Shown: positions 25,974 to 34,965 of the stretch, piece after piece
How positions within the stretch are numbered: position 1 is the stretch's first letter
How the letters are laid out: every line of letters starts with the position of its first letter
Origin: Actinomycetota bacterium
Lineage (GTDB): Bacteria; Armatimonadota; SYMT01
NCBI GenBank assembly: GCA_005798285.1
Contig: SYKE01000016.1
Location: 1-51,466, forward strand
DNA: 51,466 nt
Reading direction: 5' to 3'
Notes under the pieces: model-generated
The model's input: the letters and a program-made list of their open reading frames with translations, nothing else
Told to the model about the DNA's origin: nothing
Databases searched by the model: none
Program-made: the position numbers and the translations under genes

Positions 25974-28400
25974 TTACCGCTGGGAGCTTCCGTTTCCGGG
26001 GAAGCGGTTGGGAACGTCATTGACATCGCCGGTCTGGTTCGGCTGAATGACGCTGACTCTGATCCCGATGAAGTTTCGATGCACTTCCGCAATGCGAACG
26101 AGATGACCTCGAAGCATTCCCACCATCTCACGTTTGGGCACGAAGACGACTCGAGTCAGTTGGCTGCCGAACGGGACCTCTTCAACCTCCCGCATCGACA
26201 TAGCCATCAGGTTGATCCGGTGAGTTTCGTGCATGTTGGGCCAGAACTCTGCAACCGCCGGGGTGAACACGGAACCGAAGAGGTTCAGGATGCTCCCGAT
26301 TCGGTTGGAGTTGGCATCACCCCCGGTTAGGTTCGGGATGCGGGTCACCGCCGTCGCAACCGTCCCCAGGAAGTTCAAACCGCGCAGGAACCAGGCTCGA
26401 GCGTTATGCTGTTCCTGACGTAGCGCGATCGCCGCCATCATCTCGTTTGTGTAAGGACGATAGCGGAACCGATGTCGAATGTACCGCGGATGCGCGGCCC
26501 GCACCCAGGCGTCCAACTCCTCGATCAACGCCTCTCTCGCGCCCTTGGTGGCAGGCTCCCCGGGAGTACGCACGAACCTCAACAGATCCCGAATCTGACC
26601 TGTCATCTGATCGGACTCGATGCCGGGCGACAACTTTGCAATCTCTCGGGCCCGACTGGCTAAGTCGGCCAACAAGAGTTGATCCACCGCCGAAGGCTGG
26701 AAACCCGGGTGGTGGGCCAGGTCATACAACGATGCCCAGGTAACTCCATCCTCGACTGCTCGTTGGTTCTGCGCGCCTCCGTTGGGATCTGCAAATGCAG
26801 TTGCGCGCAGAGGATTACCGCTGCCGCCAGCTGGCGACCGGCTCGCTACCGCACGGCTCTGTCCATCTACCGTGTCCTCCCCCAGATAGGGCAATTCCAG
26901 TTCTTGAATGACATCTGCCTGCGTGACCTCGCTCCACTCCTTGCGGTTGGCACGGTTCTCCGGAGCTGAGCTCCCGTCGCCGCTCGGAGAGCTCCCTCCT
27001 GGCTCCCGGTTGGTTGAGTCATCCCCACTCTTCTCTCTACTCGAGTGCTGCGCCGGATTCCACCGCTTCTCAAACGTCACTCCGAAGTCCAGCGAGGAGC
27101 GATACACCATAATTGAAGCCCCGGCCAGAGCATCGCCAGTGTTCTTGGGGAGGTTGTTCTTGACAGTCACCGTCATGACGTGGTAGTTGTCTTTAAACTT
27201 CTTTCCAAAGAGCCGGTTGACTGTCTTGGAGTCCATGATGTCAGCGGTCACGACCGCCGGACGTATGTCGGCAATGGTCACCGCGTTCAGGGCTACGGAC
27301 ACTTGACGGTCGGACCCCCCGTCTTTGGGACGGGCGGTTATCGTGATCAGTGCCGGACCCGGAGACTTCAGCGTGCCGTTCCAGACGGCGCCACTCTCGT
27401 TCTCGCGATAGAGTTGGGAAACGTTGGTTGACTGGCTTTCGGCGGAAATCTCGAAACGCTTCGAGTAGTCTGACGTGATGATGAGGTTGCCGTCACTGTC
27501 TCTCAGGAGCACCCTGATCTGGAACGGCTGCCCCGCAACGATAGAGGTCGATGGACTGACCATCGCGTCGATCAGCCGAAGCGCCTTGGGACGATCTCCC
27601 AGAATGGTGAGGGGAATCGACTGATCAGCGCTCCTGGGTTCATCGACGAGGCCGCCAAACTTGTCGCCTCGCCTCACCTTCGCCGTAAGCTGAACCTCAC
27701 CCGAGAATTTTGCCTGTACCCGGTAGGCGTCACCCCCGAGCGCAGCCGGATCCGGGAGTTTGAGCCTGGAGGGCGTGCCAGACTGAGTCGCTTCAAACTC
27801 CACTCTGTAGTGAGAGAGGCTGGCGGGTGGGATCTCCACCAACATCGGCGGGGCACCGGTGAACGCCTGGACCTTGAACTTGAGTTCATCGCCAAGAAAG
27901 ACTTGCTTCGGCGGTTCAACCTGAGTGATGGTCACCCGTGTTACCAATGGATCCATATTCGCGGCCGTCGTGACCGACACTCCACTGTTCGCACTGATCC
28001 ATCCATCCGGACCCATCGCGTTCGCCGGGCGAGCTGACACCGTTAGATCACTTGTGCCTGCTGTGCCAGTCGTCTGAGTGACCAGGCGTCCATCTGAGCT
28101 GGTAGTCGCCTGTTTCGGCAGTACCGCAGCCTGGTTACTGGAATCAAGCCTGAATTGGTAGCGCCTGTAGTCACCCACCGCTATGGGCATGTTGTTGTCC
28201 GTGAACAGCGCGACTTTCAACGAAAGGGTGGAGTTCGTGTAGTACGGCGCCGGATCCTCAAGAGTTGCCTGCACTACGGCGAGATGTGGCGGGCTATCCT
28301 GAGCCCCAGCGGAGGGCCTGGTCGCCGCAGCCAGAGACGTGAGTGCCAGCAGTAGTGCTGACGCTGTCGTCCAGCCGGGCCATCTAAATGCTCGTGTCAT
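25974..28400 (-). CDS. Large secreted protein with Ig-like repeats, unknown function
   Basis: 808 residues from the second Met (28400), giving a basic start and a signal peptide that ends near the sequence SAGAQD. Residues about 40-400 are three to four beta-sandwich-like repeats of about 100 residues, each with a pattern such as VTITQVEPPKQVFLGDELKF and ILGDRPKALRLIDAMVSPST; they resemble invasin or bacterial Ig-like domains. About 400-560 is low-complexity and Ser/Gly/Asn-rich. About 570-800 is mainly helical, with a possible hydrophobic segment near 685-720. I recognise no catalytic motif. The gene is visibly richer in A and T than its neighbours, which could mean transfer or relaxed selection. 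Confidence 0.7.
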   Translation of the reverse strand: MTRAFRWPGWTTASALLLALTSLAAATRPSAGAQDSPPHLAVVQATLEDPAPYYTNSTLSLKVALFTDNNMPIAVGDYRRYQFRLDSSNQAAVLPKQATTSSDGRLVTQTTGTAGTSDLTVSARPANAMGPDGWISANSGVSVTTAANMDPLVTRVTITQVEPPKQVFLGDELKFKVQAFTGAPPMLVEIPPASLSHYRVEFEATQSGTPSRLKLPDPAALGGDAYRVQAKFSGEVQLTAKVRRGDKFGGLVDEPRSADQSIPLTILGDRPKALRLIDAMVSPSTSIVAGQPFQIRVLLRDSDGNLIITSDYSKRFEISAESQSTNVSQLYRENESGAVWNGTLKSPGPALITITARPKDGGSDRQVSVALNAVTIADIRPAVVTADIMDSKTVNRLFGKKFKDNYHVMTVTVKNNLPKNTGDALAGASIMVYRSSLDFGVTFEKRWNPAQHSSREKSGDDSTNREPGGSSPSGDGSSAPENRANRKEWSEVTQADVIQELELPYLGEDTVDGQSRAVASRSPAGGSGNPLRATAFADPNGGAQNQRAVEDGVTWASLYDLAHHPGFQPSAVDQLLLADLASRAREIAKLSPGIESDQMTGQIRDLLRFVRTPGEPATKGAREALIEELDAWVRAAHPRYIRHRFRYRPYTNEMMAAIALRQEQHNARAWFLRGLNFLGTVATAVTRIPNLTGGDANSNRIGSILNLFGSVFTPAVAEFWPNMHETHRINLMAMSMREVEEVPFGSQLTRVVFVPKREMVGMLRGHLVRIAEVHRNFIGIRVSVIQPNQTGDVNDVPNRFPGNGSSQR

Positions 28401-28704
28401 TTGCGTCAAATGCCTATCTTGCACTCCTCAGTGAGGGATGTGCTGTTCCGAAGTCGATATTGGGCTGTCTCCGTCGCGAGGCCGACAACGCGGGCCGGGG
28501 CCAAACTCCAGGTCTGCAGCCCATAGACACCCCTGGTTGTCCACTCTGGCTGGGCCCCATGCGGCCAACGGAGGGCCGCGTCCTGGCACAATGAGGACTG
28601 ATGCTGTCATAGGATTGATCCGTCGAGCGCACTCTGTTCGCTGTCGATACTTCGGCATCACTCGCGGGAAGCCATAACCGTCACCTGCGATGAGAGTCGG
28701 ATGC
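28401..28704. other. Intergenic stretch, 304 bases
   Basis: This gap separates the start of the 808-residue secreted protein from the stop of the upstream repeat protein on the same strand. It presumably holds the promoter of the former, but I see no convincing promoter boxes, hairpin or small gene in it. Confidence 0.4.
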
Positions 28705-30615
28705 TCATCTGCCCCCAGTCGCACTCGCCGTAAGCTGCAAGGACCGGAGGGAAGTGTTTGCGCCGTCAGGTGAAAGCAGACTCACATCCAGCTTTGCCGT
28801 GTGAATTCCGGCTCTCAATGGGGCGTAGACAACATCGACACTCACAGACTCGCCGGGTTGGATCACGACGATCCGGTCCAAGCCAACCGGCACCGAGAAC
28901 GGAACGTCAGGCACGATCGCTAGAATGATATTGGCAGCGCTACCACCGGTGTTTTTCACCGTGACTGGTTGAGTTCGCACGGATCCAACGGTGACCGCCG
29001 AGCCAAAGTCGAGAGAACCCGTCGGGGCGACGGTAATCGCAGGTGCGACTCCACCGAATCGAAGGGCGCCCAATAGGCCGTCTTGCAATCCTCGGTTGCC
29101 GAGCACTCCATCGTCGGGCACCACGGTGCGCGTCCAACTCTCTGTAGCTCCGGCAAAAAGCAGAGTGTCGACGCCCCCTTTTGGCTGCCCAACAGCCGAA
29201 ACACTGTCGGCGGCAGGACCAGACACATAGCTCAATCCCGCTAACTGAAGCGATCTGAATAGCGGGTCTCGAGCTTGAAGCACCCCGACAAACCCGTCCA
29301 ACATGGTTGGCGCACCTGGATCTCCGATAGCGCGATTGATAGTGGGCAGATCTGCAGAGGTCGTGGATCCTCCGATCCCTACTTCAACAACCCCGGATGA
29401 TTCGGATACAGCGATGGAGCGAATTACCTCATCGCCTGAGCCTCCGAGGACCACACTCTGAACCGGGGTCAATCCAGCGGAACTCTCGGTAAACCCCATC
29501 AGCAGTCCGTCAACGCCGGAGGGTGATCCGAGCGTGACACGCACTGGAAACTCGGTGGCGCCCGCACTACCACATCCGGCAAAGACCAACCCGCGCAGCG
29601 CAGCAAGGCTCCAGCACGAGTCCTCTGCCGTACTGCCAAATCGCGCGACATAATGCAGGTTGGCGCCTGCCCGATCGGCTCGCGCCAGAAAAGCATCTGT
29701 CCCTCCGAGTGCAGCATTCTTGAGGGGACCATCCGGATCCAACCCGAACGCGGGAGAGTCTGTGGAGCCTCCGAGGAAAATCCGGCCACCGCGTCCCACC
29801 GCCAACGCGTTCACATGGTCGGAGCCAGCACCGCCCACACGAAGTGCGGGGGACGCCACTGTTCGCCATCGACTTTGAAACCGCAGCACCCCCACGAATC
29901 CATCGGTGCCGCCTCCCGTGGCGTGTGGCGCCCTCCTCTCGGCGGAGCGACTCGAACCCACCGTCGGCAGCACCGCTGACTCGGTACTTCCCCCCACAGC
30001 GATGGAATTGAGAGACAGAACGGCAATCGCACTGACGCCATCCTCACCAACGCCTCCGTAGTAGCTCGAAAAGGTGACTTCGGCCGAGTCTGGTTCCATG
30101 GTGGCAATGAACCCATCCGGCAACTCGCCTGAGCGACGCATCTGAACCGCGTTGGGGGTGATCGGGAAGTTGGGGGAGGCGGTTTTGCCGCCGATGACCA
30201 CGCGGCCTTGCGTATCCACGGCGACGGCGAGCGCTTCGTCATCGAGGCGGCCGCCGAACCGGCGGGCCCACATCACGCTCCACTTCCCCTCCGTTCGACG
30301 GAGAGACACCACCACCGCATCCAGGTCCGTGCCCGTCCGCGGCGGCCCGGCCAGGGCGAAGTCTCGCGAGCGGGTGGAGCCGACCAGATACGCGGTTCCG
30401 TCTTTCCCGAGTGCAAGCGCGTTGAACGCGTCATCTCCGCTGCCGCCCAGTGGACCCACTGTTTTCAGCGTCGGCAGCAGCGGCGGCAGCGGGCGGACCG
30501 GGCGCGCTTCCGCGGAACGGTTGCACGGGAAAAACAATGCTCCCACTCCAACCAGGGCGCAGAGAAGCGAGATCCGAGTCCGGTTTGAACGGGGTGAATG
30601 GGTTCGGAGAGTCAT
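28705..30615 (-). CDS. Secreted beta-propeller-repeat protein with C-terminal ASPM/Ig-like domain
   Basis: 636 residues. The ATG at 30615 gives a basic start and a hydrophobic stretch (ISLLCALVGVGALFF) as signal peptide. Residues about 45-510 carry repeated SBBP/NHL-like propeller units, each of the form GGSGDDAFNALALGKDG followed by V-G-G-S-T-x-S-x-x-F. From about 520 an HYDIN/ASPM-type Ig domain follows (SLDFGSAVTVGSVRTQPV, VKNTGGSAA), a common way of ending such proteins. Probably surface-exposed, function unknown. The C-terminal half looks lower in GC than the N-terminal half. It shares its architecture with the partial gene at 50090 and diverges from the DUF1549 gene. Confidence 0.8.
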   Translation of the reverse strand: MTLRTHSPRSNRTRISLLCALVGVGALFFPCNRSAEARPVRPLPPLLPTLKTVGPLGGSGDDAFNALALGKDGTAYLVGSTRSRDFALAGPPRTGTDLDAVVVSLRRTEGKWSVMWARRFGGRLDDEALAVAVDTQGRVVIGGKTASPNFPITPNAVQMRRSGELPDGFIATMEPDSAEVTFSSYYGGVGEDGVSAIAVLSLNSIAVGGSTESAVLPTVGSSRSAERRAPHATGGGTDGFVGVLRFQSRWRTVASPALRVGGAGSDHVNALAVGRGGRIFLGGSTDSPAFGLDPDGPLKNAALGGTDAFLARADRAGANLHYVARFGSTAEDSCWSLAALRGLVFAGCGSAGATEFPVRVTLGSPSGVDGLLMGFTESSAGLTPVQSVVLGGSGDEVIRSIAVSESSGVVEVGIGGSTTSADLPTINRAIGDPGAPTMLDGFVGVLQARDPLFRSLQLAGLSYVSGPAADSVSAVGQPKGGVDTLLFAGATESWTRTVVPDDGVLGNRGLQDGLLGALRFGGVAPAITVAPTGSLDFGSAVTVGSVRTQPVTVKNTGGSAANIILAIVPDVPFSVPVGLDRIVVIQPGESVSVDVVYAPLRAGIHTAKLDVSLLSPDGANTSLRSLQLTASATGGR

Positions 30616-30924
30616 GGGACGGGCAACGCCTCGACGATCGGCACAGTCTGCGTTCGATCTGCGGGGGAGAATGGATCGAACGATGTCTTGAATGAAAACG
30701 AGCTTGTTGCCACCGACAAGACACCCGGAGGAAATCCGCCATCCGTAAAAGTACGGATGGCGGAGGGTTTCTTTCGTTCGGCGAACGCGAGCGACCAGCA
30801 AGGGGTCTGCTCACAGACGGCGCGGGCCGGGTCTTGCCACGGATCGGCGAAGGAATCGGCGCCCCGAAGCGACAAGCGGTGGGTGGCGACTTCGGATCGG
30901 ACGGTGGCGTTCGGAGGCTGGGCG
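30616..30924. other. Divergent intergenic region, 309 bases
   Basis: The region holds the promoters of two divergent genes and the leader of the DUF1549 gene. Its notable content is the terminator-like hairpin at 30735-30775 and the ribosome site GGAGG seven bases before 30925. Open frames that cross it are not protein-like. Confidence 0.45.
30735..30775 (+). terminator. Terminator-like hairpin in a leader region
   Basis: A perfect 13-bp stem (30735-30747 with 30752-30764) with loop AAAG is followed by GGGTTTCTTT. No plus-strand gene ends upstream of it; it lies 150 bases before the DUF1549 start. It may therefore attenuate that gene's transcription rather than end an operon. Confidence 0.5.
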
Positions 30925-33519
30925 ATGAAGCATCGGCTGGGATGGCGAGGCATCGGTCTGCTCGGGAGCTTCTGGCTCGCGAGTGGCGTTGCACACGCCT
31001 CGCCGCCGAAGTCAAATGTCGCGTCTCCGCCTCACGCCGGGCGCGGCGCCACGCCGGCGCCGGCAAGACTTGTGATCGAAGGGGTTCCCCTGGGCGGCAT
31101 CGTGCTCTCGGGTCCTGAAGCGACATGGCGGCCGGCGGTCGCACGGCGCGCGGCGGACGGACGGACCGAACCCGTGCGGTCGGGCTACACGATCACCGTC
31201 AGTCCACCAGCGGTGGCAACGGTGACCCCGGATGGACGACTGAAACCCCTGCGGGAGGGGCGCGCCATCGTCCGGTTGCGTGTGCCCGGCGTACCCCCGT
31301 CCGATACCGCCCTGCGGGTTGTCGATCTCAAGGCGCCCCCCAGGGTCAGCTTTCGGCAGCAGATCGTACCGTTGCTGGCCACGCACGGGTGTAGTGGAGG
31401 AACGTGCCACGGTAAGAGCGGCGGGCAGGGCGGTTTCAGCCTCAGCCTGTTCGGTTTTGAGCCGGGCGAGGATCTTCCCGCACTTCGGGCCGGAGGCCGC
31501 ATTGATCCCGCACGACCTGAACAGAGCGCGATCCTGAGAAAAGCGACGCTGGAGGTTCCGCATCGGGGCGGCAAGCGCTTCGACCGGAGTTCGTCGGCGT
31601 ACCGTGTGCTCGTACGCTGGATCCGTGAGGGCGCCGAAATGGATCCCCCCTCCGCGCCCCGCGTCGAGCGGATCGAAATGCTACCCGTACGGGATTCCCT
31701 CCAGCGGGGGCAGCACCGCCCGCTGGCGGTGGTGGCGCATCGCTCCGACGGAAGCGCCGTGGATGTCACCGAACTGGCGCAATGGGAGAGCAACGACGAC
31801 GCGCTGGCGGAGGCTTCGCCGGAGGGGTGGGTCACAGCCGGGGAGCGAGCCGGAGTTGCAGCCGTGATGGCCCGCTATCAGACCCACGTCGCGGTGTCCC
31901 AACTCCTCGTGCCGGCGTCATCGCCGCGCCATGGGAAGCAGGGAGGAACTCCGGTCGGACCCGCCCGGCCGAGCGACCCAACCCCGGCTTCGTCCCTGGA
32001 TCGACTCCTAGAGCAGCAGTGGCGGCGACTGGGTTTGATCCCGGCGGCGCTCGCCGATGATGGGACCTTTCTCCGACGCGTTACCCTCGATCTCACCGGG
32101 CGACTGCCGAGCCTGGCGGAGTTGGAGGCCTTTGCGGCGGACCGCACGCCGGGGAGAGACCGCCGGCTCATCGACCGGCTGCTGGGCAGCGCCGAGTACG
32201 CGGACTTCTGGGCGATGAAGTGGAATGCGCTCCTCCGCAACCGACGGGCCTCTCCCCGCGACGACCCTCAGCAGACCATCCCGTTCCACGGGTGGATCCG
32301 CCGCTCTCTCGCGGAGAACAAGCCGTACGATCGCTTCGTTCGGGAGATCCTGACCGCTGTCGGCGACGTGGCGTCTCGACCCGAGGCGGGCTGGTATCGA
32401 GAGGTTCGGGAAGTCGACGCCCAGGTGGAGGACACCGCGCAGCTCTTCCTGGGCCAGCGAATCGCCTGCGCCCGATGCCATCACCACCCGCAGGAGCGCT
32501 GGAGCCAGCGGGATTACCACGGCATGGCGGCCTTCTTCTCCCGACTCACGGTGGTGGACCCGCCGGCGCCAAAGGCGGTGAAGGGACAGCCGGCGCCCGT
32601 AAAGCCGCCGCTGGCGGTGAGCTTTCGCTGGGGCAAAACCGAGGCGAAGCATCCTCGAACCGGCGAGACGATCCATCCTACTCCACTTCTGGCTTCCGCG
32701 ATCCGAATTGAGGATGAGGACGATGCCCGCGCCCATCTCGCATCCTGGATGACGCGACCGGACAACCCGTTCTTCGCGCGAGCGCTGGTGAACCGCTACT
32801 GGAAACACTTTCTGGGTAGAGGCCTGGTGGAGCCCGAAGACGATCTCCGCGTCACCAATCCCGCCACGCATCCGGAGCTGCTGGACGCACTGGCGGCCGG
32901 GTTCTCCGCATCGGGCTACGACTTGAAGCAGCTCATCCGGGAGATCTGCTCGACGCGGGCCTATCGGCTCAGCGCTCATCCGGCCGTCGGAATGGCGCCG
33001 GATGTGCAGAATTACTCTCGCTTCATTCCCCGCAGGCTTCCCGCGGAAGCGCTCCTCGACGCCATCGATACGCTCACCGGCGAGACCACCACCTTCCGGG
33101 GGATGCCCGTCGGCACGCGCGCCGTTCAGCTTCCCGATGCCCAGTTCGAGTCGCACTTCCTGGGATTGTTCGGACGACCCGAGGCGGCCACGGCTTGCGA
33201 GTGTGAACGGTCCTCAGGCGCCTCGCTTGCGCAGGCGGTACACATGTTGAACTCGCCCGAGATCCTCACCCGTGTGGGCGGCGCGATGGCGAAACGGATG
33301 AACGCCGACCCCCGACCCCACCGAGAGCGCCTGACCGAACTCTACCTCCGCGCCCTGTCGCGTCCACCCACGGCCCGCGAACTCACCCTTCTGGAACAGC
33401 GGCTGAGTCGCGGACCCACGTCGGATGGTGTGGCCGCAGGTGGCGCAGCCGGCGGCATGGATTACTCCGATGTGCTGTGGGTGCTCATCAACTCTCGCGA
33501 GTTTCTCTTCAACCGTTAG
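30925..33519 (+). CDS. DUF1549/DUF1553 protein with Big-like and cytochrome-like motifs
   Basis: 864 residues from the ATG at 30925 (GGAGG seven bases upstream). A signal peptide (about 1-25) leads into a Big2-like Ig domain (about 48-133). A cysteine motif follows: C156-X4-C161-H162 in the segment GCSGGTCHGKSGGQGGF, the haem-like motif common in these planctomycete-type proteins. DUF1549 begins near 355 (RRVTLDLTGRLPSLAE) and holds a CARCHHHP motif near 515 followed by WSQRDYHGMAAFF. DUF1553 covers about 610-860 (LVNRYWKHFLGRGLVEPEDD). It is paired with a DUF1501 gene 21 bases downstream, a pairing seen again and again in Planctomycetes and relatives. Proposed roles are polysaccharide handling or electron transfer; none is proven. 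Confidence 0.9.
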   Translation: MKHRLGWRGIGLLGSFWLASGVAHASPPKSNVASPPHAGRGATPAPARLVIEGVPLGGIVLSGPEATWRPAVARRAADGRTEPVRSGYTITVSPPAVATVTPDGRLKPLREGRAIVRLRVPGVPPSDTALRVVDLKAPPRVSFRQQIVPLLATHGCSGGTCHGKSGGQGGFSLSLFGFEPGEDLPALRAGGRIDPARPEQSAILRKATLEVPHRGGKRFDRSSSAYRVLVRWIREGAEMDPPSAPRVERIEMLPVRDSLQRGQHRPLAVVAHRSDGSAVDVTELAQWESNDDALAEASPEGWVTAGERAGVAAVMARYQTHVAVSQLLVPASSPRHGKQGGTPVGPARPSDPTPASSLDRLLEQQWRRLGLIPAALADDGTFLRRVTLDLTGRLPSLAELEAFAADRTPGRDRRLIDRLLGSAEYADFWAMKWNALLRNRRASPRDDPQQTIPFHGWIRRSLAENKPYDRFVREILTAVGDVASRPEAGWYREVREVDAQVEDTAQLFLGQRIACARCHHHPQERWSQRDYHGMAAFFSRLTVVDPPAPKAVKGQPAPVKPPLAVSFRWGKTEAKHPRTGETIHPTPLLASAIRIEDEDDARAHLASWMTRPDNPFFARALVNRYWKHFLGRGLVEPEDDLRVTNPATHPELLDALAAGFSASGYDLKQLIREICSTRAYRLSAHPAVGMAPDVQNYSRFIPRRLPAEALLDAIDTLTGETTTFRGMPVGTRAVQLPDAQFESHFLGLFGRPEAATACECERSSGASLAQAVHMLNSPEILTRVGGAMAKRMNADPRPHRERLTELYLRALSRPPTARELTLLEQRLSRGPTSDGVAAGGAAGGMDYSDVLWVLINSREFLFNR

Positions 33520-33540
33520 AACCTCGAACAGGTGGCCTCG

Positions 33541-34953
33541 ATGCTCGTCAGCTTCTCAGGATCCGGAACCCCCGCCGCGGACTGCTCCGGCCGCAGCCGG
33601 CGCGACCTGCTGCGGATCGGCTCCCTCGGACTTGGAGGGCTGTGCGGCCTCAACCTGCCGCTCCTGCTCCAGGCCCGGGCCGAAGCTGCCGACCCCGCCT
33701 TTCTAAAGGACAGGAGCGTGGTCGTCCTCTTCCTGGCGGGCGGCGCGAGCCACATCGAGACGTTTCACCCGAACATGGACCAGCCCGCACCCTACCGCAG
33801 TGTGAACGGCGAGGTGAAAACCCGAGTGCCCGGCCTCACTCTCGGCGGCGACTTCCCCTTGCTGGCGAAGCAGGCCGACACGCTCACGGCGGTGCGGTCG
33901 TTCACCCACACCATCAACGATCACGAACGCGCCATCAATCACGTCCTGACGGGCGGAACCGACATCCCCGGGCTCGGCCGACAGGGCTTCGGCATCGGCG
34001 GCGCCTATGCGCGTATTCGGGGCGCCAATCACCCCAGGACCGGTTTGCCAACGTATGCGCTGCTCACGGCGCCCCATGCAGACGGCCAGTATGCCAAGGA
34101 GCTGGTCCGGGTGGTCGGCGCATCCCGCGGCGGCAGTCTCGGCAGCGGCTCGAACCCGTTTGTTCCCGGGGGCTCCGGCTCGGCATCCGCCAACATGAAG
34201 CTGAACCTACCGCTGCGCCGCCTGGAAGATCGACGGGCCCTCCTGCGGGAACTCGATGCCGCCCGCCGTTCGGATCCGGCCTTCGATGCGGGGCAGGCGT
34301 ACGACCCGTACGAGCAGCAAGCGGTGGAACTCATCACCGGCGCAGCAGCACGCGCGTTCGATCTCTCCTCCGAGCCCGCGAAACTGGCTGAGCGCTATGA
34401 CACGCGGATGTTCCAGATCGGCAAGAAGGTGTTTCAACCCTCCATTCTGGGTCAACAGCTCTTGTTGGCCCGGCGACTGGTGGAGGCGGGCTGCGGTTTT
34501 GTCACCGTGCAAAGCGCCGGCTGGGATATGCATGCCGACGGCAATAACCCCGGCATCGAGGCTGGAATGCGCATGCTCGGACCCACCGTGGACAAGGCGC
34601 TCTCAGCATTCCTGGAAGACCTCGCCCAACGCGGGCTGCTTTCAAAGACCCTGGTGATCGTCACCGGCGACTTCGGCCGCACCCCCGCTATCAATGCGCG
34701 GGGAGGACGGGATCACTGGGCGCGCCTCTCCACGCTGGCGCTCTTCGGCGGGGGCATCCCGGGTGGCCGCGTCATCGGCTCCACCGACCCCAAAGCGGGT
34801 GAGCCGGCCTCGGATCCCGTCACGCCGCGAAACCTGCTGTCGGCGGTGCTTCACACCGTCTTCGACGTGTCGAAAGTCCGCGTCATCCGGGGGCTTCCGA
34901 CAGACCTCACGCGAACGTTGGAAACTCGGCCGGGACCCTTGCTGGGCGGTTGA
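33541..34953 (+). CDS. DUF1501 protein partnered with DUF1549/DUF1553
   Basis: 470 residues from the ATG at 33541, with AGGTGG five bases upstream (a GTG at 33532 is the alternative). The twin-arginine signal SRRDLLRIGSLGLGG sits near residue 20. Landmarks: FLAGGASHIETFHPNMD near 60, SAGWDMHADG near 320, TGDFGRTPAIN near 370, GRDHWARLS. It lies 21 bases after the DUF1549/DUF1553 gene, so the two are one operon and may form a complex at the cell surface. Of the three DUF1501 copies in the window, only this one has a DUF1549 partner. It ends 12 bases from the convergent ATPase gene, with no room for a separate terminator. Confidence 0.9.
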   Translation: MLVSFSGSGTPAADCSGRSRRDLLRIGSLGLGGLCGLNLPLLLQARAEAADPAFLKDRSVVVLFLAGGASHIETFHPNMDQPAPYRSVNGEVKTRVPGLTLGGDFPLLAKQADTLTAVRSFTHTINDHERAINHVLTGGTDIPGLGRQGFGIGGAYARIRGANHPRTGLPTYALLTAPHADGQYAKELVRVVGASRGGSLGSGSNPFVPGGSGSASANMKLNLPLRRLEDRRALLRELDAARRSDPAFDAGQAYDPYEQQAVELITGAAARAFDLSSEPAKLAERYDTRMFQIGKKVFQPSILGQQLLLARRLVEAGCGFVTVQSAGWDMHADGNNPGIEAGMRMLGPTVDKALSAFLEDLAQRGLLSKTLVIVTGDFGRTPAINARGGRDHWARLSTLALFGGGIPGGRVIGSTDPKAGEPASDPVTPRNLLSAVLHTVFDVSKVRVIRGLPTDLTRTLETRPGPLLGG

Positions 34954-34965
34954 CCAACCCCCGCT

